Positions 1 through 7,474 of a DNA stretch of 53,919 nucleotides are shown one piece after another. The notes under the pieces were generated by a model. The model made no database searches. It worked only from the letters and a program-made list of their open reading frames with translations, and had not been told where the DNA came from. The number at the start of each line of letters is the position of its first letter. Position 1 is the first letter of the stretch. The position numbers were made by a program, and so were the translations under genes. Location: NCBI RefSeq assembly GCF_900156075.1, contig NZ_FTMM01000023.1:1-53919 (forward strand), written 5' to 3'. The DNA is from Chryseobacterium sp. RU37D (GTDB lineage: Bacteria > Bacteroidota > Bacteroidia > Flavobacteriales > Weeksellaceae).

Positions 1-123
1 GAACTTGAAATTTTTGAATATATTGAAATATGGTACAATAAAAAAAGAAGACACAGTACCCTGAATTATCAAACAATAGAAGAATTTAACAATCAGAACA
101 AAATTTACAAAAATGTAGCTTAA
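1..123 (+). CDS. IS3-family transposase OrfB, C-terminal fragment
   Basis: The open frame runs from the first base to TAA at 121-123 and encodes the last 40 residues of an IS3-type DDE transposase. The tail includes IEIWYNKKRRHSTLNYQTIE, the hallmark end of the integrase core (rve_3), where the Y-N-x-x-R-x-H-S-x-L segment follows the catalytic glutamate. The rest of the gene lies outside the window. The stop codon overlaps the start of the 18-bp terminal repeat, as is usual for these compact elements. OrfB is normally made by a frameshift from OrfA; the start of an OrfA of the same type is seen at 53882. Confidence 0.9.
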   Translation, partial: ELEIFEYIEIWYNKKRRHSTLNYQTIEEFNNQNKIYKNVA

Positions 124-155
124 CTCTAACTGGAAATTTTATTTGCATATCCATA
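1..155 (+). mobile_element. Right end of an IS3-family insertion sequence
   Basis: This is the 3' part of an insertion sequence whose left end appears, in the same orientation, at the other edge of the window. The sequence at 118-135 is the exact reverse complement of 53843-53860, giving an 18-bp perfect terminal inverted repeat. Looser complementarity (21 of 28 positions) continues outward to about 155, so the true terminus may be near 155 rather than 135. The bases beyond each candidate end do not form a target duplication with those at the other window edge. The two ends therefore belong to different copies. Confidence 0.85.
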
Positions 156-371
156 TTTCTCATCAATGAGAGTAATGAAGGAGTTTAAAGGGATGTTCTT
201 TGGTGTATGCGAAAACTTTAAATAATCAAGGAGATACAAGAGGATTTTATAAACTCTGAAGTTTTTTTTAGCTTTCTCAATAGAAATCCCTCTTTCCCAT
301 TCTTTTTCAAAATCAAAAGTCTTTCTTTTTCTAATTTTATTAATTTCTTCTATAATAGCTGGATTTTTCAA
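126..371 (-). CDS. Hypothetical protein truncated by the IS element
   Basis: This is an 81-residue reading frame not recognised as any family. It is rich in charged and helical residues (NKIRKRK, EKEWERG) with a hydrophobic stretch YKILLYLLDYL. Its stop codon (TAG) lies inside the IS inverted repeat and its last residues are encoded by IS terminal sequence, so the native C-terminus has been lost. The only in-frame start is TTG at 371. A nearby ATG is in another frame and stops after three codons, so the N-terminus may also be damaged. It is best read as a gene remnant. Confidence 0.4.
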   Translation of the reverse strand: MKNPAIIEEINKIRKRKTFDFEKEWERGISIEKAKKNFRVYKILLYLLDYLKFSHTPKNIPLNSFITLIDEKYGYANKISS

Positions 372-547
372 AGAATTTATCCCTTTATGATTTCATTTTT
401 TTAGCAGAAATATCCATTGTTGATAATATTTTATAAATAAATGTAAGGAATTTTTACTTCCACAAAATCAATTTATTTATCTTGAAATTAGATACTTATT
501 AAACAAAAATCTCTACATTCGTATAATTATAATTCATAACAATTCAA

Positions 548-1057
548 ATGAAATTTAAATTTCTGGTCATATTAGGTGTATTCTTTTTCCAGTTTAGCTT
601 TGCTCAGGAAAAAGCAGATATTGTACTTAAAAAAGCGCTTACCGAAGCCAAATCACAAAACAAAAATGTACTTCTTATTTTCCATGCATCATGGTGCAAA
701 TGGTGCAAAACGATGGAAAAGAATATGGAATTACCTGAAACCAAGCCTATTTTTGACAAAAAATTTGTTACAGCTTTCGTAGATGTCCAGGAAAGGGGAG
801 ACAAGAAAAACCTTGAAAATCCCGGCGGTGAAGCGTTGATGGGAAAATATAAAGGAAAAGATGCCGGGCTTCCGTTCTGGCTGATGCTCAATCCGAAAGG
901 CGAGGTGATTACAGATTCTTTTAATGAAAAAAATGAAAATTTAGGCTGTCCGTCGACGGCTGAAGAAGTAGCCGTTTTTACAGCAAAGCTGAAGAAGTCT
1001 TCAAAAATGAATAATAAAGAACTTCAGATTGTACAAAAAGTCTTTACAAAAAATTAA
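548..1057 (+). CDS. Secreted thioredoxin-like protein
   Basis: This 169-residue protein has an N-terminal signal peptide (about 1-19, ending FSFAQ) followed by a thioredoxin fold. The redox motif is WCKWC with cysteines C50 and C53, preceded by the beta-strand NVLLIFHAS. The cis-Pro region of the fold is probably the GLPFWLMLNPKG segment. Proteins of this class reduce or exchange disulfides in the periplasm; the partner is not indicated here. The gene stands alone: upstream is about 175 bp of AT-rich DNA with a near-consensus -7 box (TACATTCG at about 514-521), and downstream is a convergent hairpin. No catalytic residue is missing. Confidence 0.85.
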   Translation: MKFKFLVILGVFFFQFSFAQEKADIVLKKALTEAKSQNKNVLLIFHASWCKWCKTMEKNMELPETKPIFDKKFVTAFVDVQERGDKKNLENPGGEALMGKYKGKDAGLPFWLMLNPKGEVITDSFNEKNENLGCPSTAEEVAVFTAKLKKSSKMNNKELQIVQKVFTKN

Positions 1058-1091
1058 AAATACTCCTCAAACTTCTGTCCGGGGAGTATTT
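1058..1091. terminator. Bidirectional hairpin terminator between convergent genes
   Basis: A 9-bp perfect stem (AAATACTCC with GGAGTATTT) sits between the thioredoxin-like gene and the oppositely oriented gene at 1101. On the minus strand it is followed by a run of T residues, so it fits best as the terminator of the leftward transcript. Confidence 0.65.
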
Positions 1092-1100
1092 AAATTAAAT

Positions 1101-1496
1101 TTATTTACCGAAGAATATTTTATCCTGCTTTCGCTGGTCGTTATAAATTACTTGAAAACTTACCGGCATGTACTGATATAGAAGCTTCCAGTGTTCTAAT
1201 CTTGCGTGTTTTTTAAAGCTTTCGAAAGATCTTACAAAAAGATTTTCAATCATATCCCTTACATATGAGTTTCCGTTTCTGTAGATCCAATCCATCAGCT
1301 TGATATGGTGGGCAATAATATTGATTTTAGACTCCAGCAAGAGGTCTTTAAGATAATTAATGGTAGCCTGTATCACACCTGCAAAATTGTCTTGTACAGA
1401 CAGTTGAGTGATTTCATATCTAAGTGGTGGATAGAAAAATTTTAAATATTCAATAGCTATTTTTTGGTTAATAGTTTGCATTTTTACATTCTTCAT
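1101..1496 (-). CDS. Small helical protein, paralogue of the 1758 gene (DUF7674-like)
   Basis: This protein of about 131 residues has no known function. The start chosen is ATG at 1496 (MKNVKMQ). The frame could extend to 1589, but that would overlap the small membrane-protein ORF just upstream. It resembles the 118-residue product at 1758-2114: both contain an IYxNG turn followed by IENxFxxSxxx (here WIYRNGNSYVRDMIENLFVRS). The two are therefore duplicates. The sequence is predicted to be largely alpha-helical and soluble. From memory the pattern resembles the family annotated DUF7674 in flavobacteria, but I cannot confirm this. Confidence 0.65.
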   Translation of the reverse strand: MKNVKMQTINQKIAIEYLKFFYPPLRYEITQLSVQDNFAGVIQATINYLKDLLLESKINIIAHHIKLMDWIYRNGNSYVRDMIENLFVRSFESFKKHARLEHWKLLYQYMPVSFQVIYNDQRKQDKIFFGK

Positions 1497-1545
1497 AATT
1501 AAGATTTTTCGAATACGGGTATTGCCGCCAAAATTATACCAAAGA

Positions 1546-1677
1546 TTACAGACAGGCAGCAAAAATAAATACGCCGATGATGACAGCAATGTGTACTGCT
1601 AAAATCTCCAGATTGTGTCTGCTCGTCATGGTTTTGTGGATTTTCCAGTCGGATATTTTTCTTATTTTTGATTTCAT
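1546..1677 (-). CDS. Small single-pass membrane protein, cassette copy 1
   Basis: This is a 43-residue ORF. It has a basic N-terminal half (MKSKIRKISDWKIHKTMTSR) and a C-terminal hydrophobic helix (ILAVHIAVIIGVFIFAACL) that runs to the stop. It lies about 50 bp upstream of the helical protein at 1101-1496 on the same strand. The layout matches the second cassette at 2111-2269, where a similarly built 52-residue protein precedes the paralogous helical protein. That repeated arrangement is the main reason to believe the ORF is real. Its function is unknown. Confidence 0.5.
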   Translation of the reverse strand: MKSKIRKISDWKIHKTMTSRHNLEILAVHIAVIIGVFIFAACL

Positions 1678-1757
1678 AAGCTGTTGGTTTCTAATAAGTT
1701 TTTATTTTTACAAATAGTAATGATTTTGTAATGAAACATATGAAAACTGTAACAAAT

Positions 1758-2114
1758 TTATACGCCATGATTGTAAATTTGTCTCAAATAGCTCTTTTGC
1801 AAATTCCGGGAAATATGACTAAAGATCATTTTTCGGTATTCATGGCTGCAATAAACAATAGAGTTGTCTAATGAATAGATAAAAGTATTTTCTATTGCAT
1901 TTTTTAATGCATTATCTCCGTTTTCATAAATATAATCGATCTTTTCGAGACATTTGAATAAAATATTCCTGTCGTTTTGACGGATCATATTTTTAATTCG
2001 TTCCGTGAAAATTTGGATAATGTTGTACGCATTTTGAGCTTTGCTGCTATGCAATTCTTTTTGAATATCAGGAATGACATTAGTGATTTCCTGAACGGCC
2101 TGTAAATAATTCAT
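1758..2114 (-). CDS. Small helical protein, paralogue of the 1101 gene (DUF7674-like)
   Basis: This 118-residue protein has no recognised function. Its core YIYENGDNALKNAIENTFIY parallels the neighbouring paralogue at 1101. There is no signal peptide or membrane helix, so it is probably cytoplasmic. The ATG overlaps the stop of the upstream small membrane-protein ORF (ATGA at 2114-2111), which implies translational coupling and a physical or functional link between the two products. No regulatory site was recognised upstream. Confidence 0.7.
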   Translation of the reverse strand: MNYLQAVQEITNVIPDIQKELHSSKAQNAYNIIQIFTERIKNMIRQNDRNILFKCLEKIDYIYENGDNALKNAIENTFIYSLDNSIVYCSHEYRKMIFSHISRNLQKSYLRQIYNHGV

Positions 2115-2269
2115 ATTAAATCTGATCTTTTAATAAAAGCACCGAAAATAAAGACAGCCAGAAAAGCCATCATTAAAGGGGGATAAGGTTTCAACCATTT
2201 AGGTGTTTTAGGTCCTTTGCTTTTTAATCTTCTTAGCTTTTCAATTCTGTTTAACGTTTTTAAGTCCAT
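2111..2269 (-). CDS. Small single-pass membrane protein, cassette copy 2
   Basis: This is a 52-residue ORF. Its N-terminal part is strongly basic (KTLNRIEKLRRLKSKGPKTP), followed by a hydrophobic helix (PPLMMAFLAVFIFGAFI) and a short tail KRSDLI. Its TGA overlaps the ATG of the downstream helical-protein gene by four bases (ATGA). The architecture (basic segment, then a C-terminal helix containing VFIF) repeats that of the ORF at 1546-1677. The predicted topology is a single inner-membrane helix with a cytoplasmic basic N-terminus. The function is unknown. Confidence 0.6.
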   Translation of the reverse strand: MDLKTLNRIEKLRRLKSKGPKTPKWLKPYPPLMMAFLAVFIFGAFIKRSDLI

Positions 2270-2430
2270 ATTCTAAAAGTTTTGAGAATCTTAAAGCCAA
2301 TTATATTCCTTTAGAATTATTTTAACTTAAATCGTTGATAATTAATATTTTATTTAATTTTTATTATAGCTTAAAACAAAAAAAGCATGTCAGAATGAGA
2401 AGGTATTTATCGGAATGAAATATAAATAGA

Positions 2431-2925
2431 TCAATATTTTAAAGACTTAAGTGTGGTTTTACCTTTATTAATTTTTACATGAAAAATATTAGAATAATCA
2501 TCTTCAGAAATTTCAAAAGGTGCATTTGATCCAAAAGCTTCCAATAGCAGAGGAATAGTGTTAGAATGCCCTGCAATAATAACATTTTTGCCCTGATAGC
2601 GTTTCAGGATTTCTTCTGCCAGCTTTTTATTTTCCCTGGGTTCATAGCTGGTAATTTCAATTGAATTTTGGAGAGTGATAGGTTTCAAAGTCTGCTGTGT
2701 TCTGTTATACGGAGTGGAATAGGCCGCTGAAAATTTTATTTTTTTTAATTCTAAAGCCAGTTTTTCGGCTCTGTTTTTTCCTACGGAGCTTAGGTCAGGG
2801 TTGGTATTCGTTTTATCAGACAAGTCTTTTTCTGCGTGCCGTACGATATAAATATTAGTCTGCTGTGATTTCAGCGCAATAAAGGAGAAAATACAAATAA
2901 GTGCAAATAAAAATTTTTTCATCAT
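2431..2925 (-). CDS. Exported histidine phosphatase (SixA/phosphoglycerate mutase-like)
   Basis: This 164-residue protein has a signal peptide (about 1-20). It carries the RHG-type signature at the start of the mature domain, IYIVRHAEKD, with the catalytic histidine following the arginine. The second catalytic histidine is in VIIAGHSNTIP near residue 118. The family forms a phosphohistidine intermediate and hydrolyses phosphoesters or phosphoramidates; the substrate cannot be told from sequence. The short length and export signal suggest a periplasmic phosphatase rather than a glycolytic mutase. It is a monocistronic gene divergent from the nucleoid protein at 3041. Confidence 0.85.
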   Translation of the reverse strand: MMKKFLFALICIFSFIALKSQQTNIYIVRHAEKDLSDKTNTNPDLSSVGKNRAEKLALELKKIKFSAAYSTPYNRTQQTLKPITLQNSIEITSYEPRENKKLAEEILKRYQGKNVIIAGHSNTIPLLLEAFGSNAPFEISEDDYSNIFHVKINKGKTTLKSLKY

Positions 2926-2991
2926 TTCAGATCTTAATTCTTCCCTAAAGTACTAATTATATTGTAATTATCAAATACCTGTTCACGGCTC

Positions 2992-3022
2992 TTGCCGAGG
3001 TTGAAGTTTACCGTTATCTTTG
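2992..3022 (+). promoter_or_regulatory. Flavobacterial promoter of the nucleoid-protein gene
   Basis: TTG at 2992-2994, a 20-bp spacer, and the -7 box TATCTTTG at 3015-3022 match the Bacteroidota consensus TTG-N17-23-TAnnTTTG. Transcription would begin near 3028. This rules out the TTG start codon at 3020 and supports ATG at 3041. Confidence 0.65.
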
Positions 3023-3040
3023 TACCTCAAAAAATCAAAG

Positions 3041-4054
3041 ATGTTTTCAAAAATTGTAGTACACAAGGTAGGAAATAAAATCAACGGAGAATCATTAATT
3101 CTTTCTCAGGAGGAGCTACAGCTGGATGAAGGGACAGCAGAATTGCTGGAAAATTATTTTTTAGGCTCATTCAAATCTGAGGAGACCTTCCATTTTTACA
3201 GTGATTCTTATCTGGTAAATAATCCTGTTTACAGCTCAGTTTCTGAAATATTTGATGATAAATCCAAGTTTCTCTGGGAATCTGAAAACATTGCAAAACA
3301 TCTTTTCGAGGCCGCTGAAAATCCGCGGGTTCAAAGTGGAGAGTTGTTTATTGTTTATTTTGAAGATGAAAGGGAAAATGGTGAAAAAGTAGATAAGATA
3401 GGGATTTTTAAAACTGAAAAAAGAGAATCTTTCTTAAAAATATTCCCTCAGAATGAAACTTTTGATATTGAAAAAGATCAGGGAATCAGTCTGTCGAAGA
3501 TTGATAAAGCAGCCCTGATTTACAATAATGACAAAGAATCTGGATATGTGCTTTCCGTTGTTGATAATAATAAAAATGGGGATATGTATTACTGGTTTGA
3601 GGATTTTTTAAAGGTAAAACAGCGTGATGATGAATATTTTCATACACAGGAAGCTTTAATGGTATATAAAGATTATATCACGAAACAATTACCTCAAGAA
3701 TTTGAGGTTTCAAGAGCAGATCAGGCTGATTTTCTCAATAAATCCATTAATTTCTTCAAAGAAAAAGGGGAATTCAATCTGGATGAATTTAACAAAGAAG
3801 TACTGCAGGATGAGCATGTAATCGAAAGTTTTGTCAATTTTAAAACAGATTATGAGCAGGATATGCAGATTAATATCGCAGAAGAATTCCCTATCAACGA
3901 AACGGCTGTAAAAAAGACACAGCGCCATTTTAAGAGTATCATTAAATTAGACAAAAATTTCCACATCTATATTCACGGCGACCGTCAGAAAATTGCTACC
4001 GGAGAAGATGAAAACGGAAAATATTATATGCTGTATTTTGATAAAGAAGGTTAA
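3041..4054 (+). CDS. Nucleoid-associated protein, NdpA/YejK (NA37) family
   Basis: This protein of about 337 residues belongs to the 37-kDa nucleoid-associated family. It opens with MFSKIVVHKVGNKINGESL, the typical N-terminal strand where members begin with a short hydrophobic strand and HxVGN. It has the family's mixed acidic composition and C-terminal domain (HIYIHGDRQKIATGEDENG). Members bind DNA and are thought to be nucleoid components; their precise role is unclear. The start at 3041 is favoured because the -7 box covers the only upstream alternative. It is monocistronic, with about 500 bp of non-coding DNA downstream. Confidence 0.8.
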   Translation: MFSKIVVHKVGNKINGESLILSQEELQLDEGTAELLENYFLGSFKSEETFHFYSDSYLVNNPVYSSVSEIFDDKSKFLWESENIAKHLFEAAENPRVQSGELFIVYFEDERENGEKVDKIGIFKTEKRESFLKIFPQNETFDIEKDQGISLSKIDKAALIYNNDKESGYVLSVVDNNKNGDMYYWFEDFLKVKQRDDEYFHTQEALMVYKDYITKQLPQEFEVSRADQADFLNKSINFFKEKGEFNLDEFNKEVLQDEHVIESFVNFKTDYEQDMQINIAEEFPINETAVKKTQRHFKSIIKLDKNFHIYIHGDRQKIATGEDENGKYYMLYFDKEG

Positions 4055-4562
4055 ATAATCTTATTAATTATAGTTATTATTAAAAATTTTATCACGTATT
4101 GTATTTTATACGTAAATTAAGCATTTCTAAATTCTATTTTTTTAAACTCTTGATTTGGAACCGGGCTGATATGTACCTATGGAAACAAAAATTATTGATT
4201 TATCAAAACCGATCTGATATAATACTCTGGGGGTCTGTGGTTTATGAAAGTAAAAGTTAAGCATAAATCTCATAAAAAGCCCACTGGCGATACTTAAAAA
4301 CGCAAGAAAAACAATTTTTTTAATAAAGTAATCTTTAATGAAAGATAAACAATGGTTTTTGACTTCGGCGAATCTCCGATTTCATTAAAAAAAATAAAAC
4401 AAAAAGTATAAAGGGTTAACTATTATAAGATTAAGATTAGTATTATATAATTTTTTTATAGTAAATTTCCATTTTTAACATTTTTTTTTGTGATATCTCT
4501 TTCTATATAAAAAATACTATAACTTTAAAATATTCGTTATATTTGATAAATCAAAGTATTAT
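4055..4562. other. 508-bp AT-rich intergenic region with a possible ORF remnant
   Basis: There is no convincing gene here. On the minus strand a frame open from about 4380 to the stop at 4142 would encode a hydrophobic helix (KKIVFLAFLSIASGLFMRF) and a tail ending PGSKSRV, but it has no start codon before the helix. An ATG at 4385 in a different frame begins MKSEIRRSQ and stops after 16 codons, so a frameshifted small membrane-protein gene is possible. The right part (4390-4562) is the phytochrome promoter region. Confidence 0.35.
4538..4545 (+). promoter_or_regulatory. -7 box of the bphP gene
   Basis: TATATTTG at 4538-4545 is a perfect TAnnTTTG element 17 bp before the ATG at 4563. It gives a very short leader (about 12 nt). 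No well-placed TTG -33 element is visible. Confidence 0.5.
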
Positions 4563-6758
4563 ATGAATTTTGTAGATTGTCATGAAGAGCCTATTCATAT
4601 TCCAGGCTACATACAAAGTTTTGGTTATCTGATAGGCATTGATGCAAACTCTCATTCCATTACTTTTTTTTCCGAGAATATTAAGGATATTTTTAGTATT
4701 GAAAGCTATGAAGAGCTTTTTGGTAAGAAACTTACTGATTTTTCTCAAAGTTTTCGAAGCATTATAGAATCCGAAATCTACAATTCCATCAACAGCTTTA
4801 CGAAAAGAGAAAACGAAACTTACTTTGATAAAATTTTCATTAAAGGCAAAGAATACCACTTTTCGGTATTTAAAAGTAAAAATAATATTTTTCTTGAGTT
4901 TGAGGAAGTGTTGGTAAATCCCAATAAAAGAATTTCTACCAAATATGACAGCTTTTACATTGTTGATGATGCACAGGAAATATGGGAGCAGCTGCTGAAT
5001 ACGCTTTCAAAAATCGTGAATTATGACCGGATGATGATCTATAAATTCATGATGGACGGCTCAGGAAAAGTAATTGCAGAAAGAAGAACAGACCAAACTG
5101 TGGAAAGCTACCTCGGCCTTCATTATCCGGAATCTGATATCCCTAGACAGGCAAGAGAGCTTTATCTTAAGAAAAGAAAAAGAATTTTCAGTAATGTTTA
5201 TGCAGATACAATTCCTCTTTTAAGCAAAACCCAAGAAAATATCGATCTCACATATGCCTCGTCAAGAGGAATGTCACCCATTCACGCACAATATATAAAA
5301 AATTCCGGGACAGCTTCAAGTTTTAGTATCTCCATTATTATTGACGATCACCTTTGGGGTTTGGTGACCTGTCAGAATACGATAGCTAAACATATTGACC
5401 TCGAAGACCGTGTTCAGGTAGGTATTTTTACTGCCCTGGCTTCCAATGCGTATTCTTCTTTTAGGTCTAAAAATGAATTGAAATACCGCTTAGAACTCAA
5501 TGAAAAATCTTCATATTTAAAAACAGAATTCTTAAAATATAATAGCTTAATTGATTCTTTAATTGGAAATAAAACGAATATCCGAAACCTTCTTGAAGCT
5601 GATGGTTTGGCCATAATTTCAGATGATGAACTGGTAACGGACGGCAATACTCCAGATCGTGCTGTCATTGAAAAAATTGTACAATGGGCGTATGAAAACA
5701 CAGAGGAGAGCATCTACCTGAGCAGAAGCTTTCTAAAAGATCATGGAGAAGAGCTGATCCTGGACGAAACTGCGGCCGGTATTGTTATTTATTTTATTGA
5801 AAGAAGCAAAAATAATATGCTGATATGGTTCCGAAGAGAATTTGATGAGCATATTAACTGGGCCGGAAACCCTAAAAAGCAGACTGGTGTAATCATCCAA
5901 AACGGGGAACAGAAACAAATTATTTCTCCCAGAACATCTTTCCAAATTTTTACAGAAAATATCAAAGGGAATTCAAAACGATGGAATTCCAGGAATGTTG
6001 CTGCATTGCAGGCTATTCGGGATCTTATCCTTGAAACTTCGCATAAAAACTACAACACCATAAAAAGGCTTAATGATGAGCTTAAAAAGGTAAATGAAGA
6101 ACTTGACAGTTTTTCTTACACCATTTCTCATGATCTGGGAACACCTTTAACTGTAATGAAGCTTAATGCCCAGATGCTTTTGAGCACTCTTACAGACAGG
6201 TCTGAGAAGAGCAAAAGTAAAATCAACTCCATCATTGAAGAAATTGACAATATGGCAGAAATGATGCATGATGTTTTACAATTAAGCCGTGCTAAAAATA
6301 GTGAAATCCAGCTTGAAGCGATACATACAACTCAGATAATTGAAAAGATTGCGGAAAACGCGAAAATTACCTTCGACAGCCCGAAAAGTGAAATCATTAT
6401 TAAAGATTGTCCGGATGTCTTGGCGGATAAAACCATGCTTTACCAGGTTTTTCTGAATACCATCAACAATGCTGTGAAATATTCTTCGCATCAGGAGAAG
6501 CCTAAAATAGAGATCGAAGGAACGGAATCCGGTGATTCGGTTGTCTATAGGATCATAGATAATGGCATAGGAATTCCCGAAGAGGAAAAACATAAGATGT
6601 TTAAAATTTTCAGTAGAATGGGAAATGCGAAAAAATTTAAAGGAAACGGGGTGGGATTATCCATTGTTTACCGCATTATGGGGCGAATTGGCGGAAATAT
6701 TGATTATGAGAGCGATAAAGATGGGACTTCTTTTATTTTGACATTTAAAAAGCCGTAA
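4563..6758 (+). CDS. bphP: Bacteriophytochrome sensor histidine kinase
   Basis: This 731-residue protein has the order PAS-GAF-PHY-HisKA-HATPase. The biliverdin-attaching cysteine is C6 in DCHEEPIHIPGYIQ, close to the N-terminus. The GAF domain carries PESDIPRQAR (the family's PxSDIP signature, here with E in second place) and SPIHAQYIKNSG. The kinase H-box is FSYTISHDLGTP with the phosphoacceptor near H523. N, G1 and G2 boxes follow (NNAVKYSS, DNGIGIP, GNGVGLSIVYRI). The PAS signature usually ends QPHG; here it reads QSFG. The adjacent heme oxygenase supplies the bilin. No response regulator is adjacent, so the output partner is unknown. It is likely a red/far-red light sensor. Confidence 0.95.
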   Translation: MNFVDCHEEPIHIPGYIQSFGYLIGIDANSHSITFFSENIKDIFSIESYEELFGKKLTDFSQSFRSIIESEIYNSINSFTKRENETYFDKIFIKGKEYHFSVFKSKNNIFLEFEEVLVNPNKRISTKYDSFYIVDDAQEIWEQLLNTLSKIVNYDRMMIYKFMMDGSGKVIAERRTDQTVESYLGLHYPESDIPRQARELYLKKRKRIFSNVYADTIPLLSKTQENIDLTYASSRGMSPIHAQYIKNSGTASSFSISIIIDDHLWGLVTCQNTIAKHIDLEDRVQVGIFTALASNAYSSFRSKNELKYRLELNEKSSYLKTEFLKYNSLIDSLIGNKTNIRNLLEADGLAIISDDELVTDGNTPDRAVIEKIVQWAYENTEESIYLSRSFLKDHGEELILDETAAGIVIYFIERSKNNMLIWFRREFDEHINWAGNPKKQTGVIIQNGEQKQIISPRTSFQIFTENIKGNSKRWNSRNVAALQAIRDLILETSHKNYNTIKRLNDELKKVNEELDSFSYTISHDLGTPLTVMKLNAQMLLSTLTDRSEKSKSKINSIIEEIDNMAEMMHDVLQLSRAKNSEIQLEAIHTTQIIEKIAENAKITFDSPKSEIIIKDCPDVLADKTMLYQVFLNTINNAVKYSSHQEKPKIEIEGTESGDSVVYRIIDNGIGIPEEEKHKMFKIFSRMGNAKKFKGNGVGLSIVYRIMGRIGGNIDYESDKDGTSFILTFKKP

Positions 6759-6784
6759 CTTTGGAAACTTGTTAATAATTAATT

Positions 6785-7336
6785 ATGGTATCAGAATATC
6801 TTAAAAAAAATACAGCAGAATATCATAGCGCTGCTGAAAAATTATTTAATTCTGAAAAAATTTTCAACAAAACTTTCACACTCGAAGACTATAAGAAAAT
6901 TATCAGATCAAATTATCTGATGCTTCTTCATTCTGAAAATAAAATATTCAGCACCCTTGCCCAAAAATATACCGAAAAGCTTCAATTGAATACCAGAAAA
7001 AAGCTCCCTTTAATAGAAAAAGATCTTGAAAGCCTTCATCTGACAAACCGAAAAGCTGATCAGGAACTTGAATTTAACAATGAAAATGAAGCTTTAGGCG
7101 CAATGTATGTAATCGAAGGATCTACTCTTGGTGGCAATGTGATCGCTAAACAGCTCTATAAAACAGAAGGTTTTGATGAGGTAGCCTTCAATTTCTTCAG
7201 ATGTTATCAGGAAAATACCGGCACGATGTGGGAAAAATTCAAAGAGGTCCTAGATACTGACATAAAAGAAGAAAATTATGATGAGGTTTTATTTGGAGCT
7301 AAAAAATTATATACTTTTTTATTAAATGTAAATTGA
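6785..7336 (+). CDS. bphO: Biliverdin-producing heme oxygenase
   Basis: This 183-residue protein of the HemO/BphO family opens heme to biliverdin IX, CO and iron. The proximal heme ligand is probably H14 in TAEYHSAAEKLF. The distal-helix glycine-rich segment is EALGAMYVIEGSTLGGNV. It starts 27 bp after the stop of bphP on the same strand, so the pair is almost certainly one operon making sensor and chromophore together. A hairpin terminator follows at 7378. The order sensor-then-oxygenase is the reverse of the bphO-bphP order common in proteobacteria. I chose the ATG at 6785; no upstream alternative fits. Confidence 0.92.
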   Translation: MVSEYLKKNTAEYHSAAEKLFNSEKIFNKTFTLEDYKKIIRSNYLMLLHSENKIFSTLAQKYTEKLQLNTRKKLPLIEKDLESLHLTNRKADQELEFNNENEALGAMYVIEGSTLGGNVIAKQLYKTEGFDEVAFNFFRCYQENTGTMWEKFKEVLDTDIKEENYDEVLFGAKKLYTFLLNVN

Positions 7337-7377
7337 TTTTTACATCCAATTCTAAATAACACTTTTAAAGATAATTA

Positions 7378-7411
7378 AATTCCTGAAAGATTGCTCAATT
7401 TTTCAGGAATT
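7378..7411 (+). terminator. Hairpin terminator of bphP-bphO
   Basis: An 11-bp perfect stem (AATTCCTGAAA with TTTCAGGAATT) lies 41 bp after the bphO stop. The right arm overlaps the spacer of the predicted mdh promoter, so terminator and promoter are interleaved. Confidence 0.6.
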
Positions 7412-7421
7412 GTTAAATTTG
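7391..7421 (+). promoter_or_regulatory. Promoter of mdh
   Basis: TTG at 7391-7393, a 20-bp spacer, and TAAATTTG at 7414-7421 match the flavobacterial promoter consensus. The expected transcript start is near 7428, leaving a leader of about 47 nt. Confidence 0.55.
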
Positions 7422-7474
7422 GGAGTCAAAATTTTAAACTCGACTTTAAAAATAAATTTTAAAAAGTATATATT

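Noticed and set aside
1497..1589. N-terminal extension of the 1101 gene to 1589
   Set aside because: It would overlap the 43-residue small membrane-protein ORF, and the extension (NLWYNFGGNTRIRK) has no counterpart in the paralogue at 1758.
3020..3040. TTG start codon at 3020 for the nucleoid-protein gene
   Set aside because: It lies inside the -7 box TATCTTTG, upstream of the predicted transcript start. ATG 3041 fits the family start.
4551..4859. Minus-strand frame of 102 codons across the start of bphP
   Set aside because: It is antisense to well-supported phytochrome coding sequence and shows no family features.
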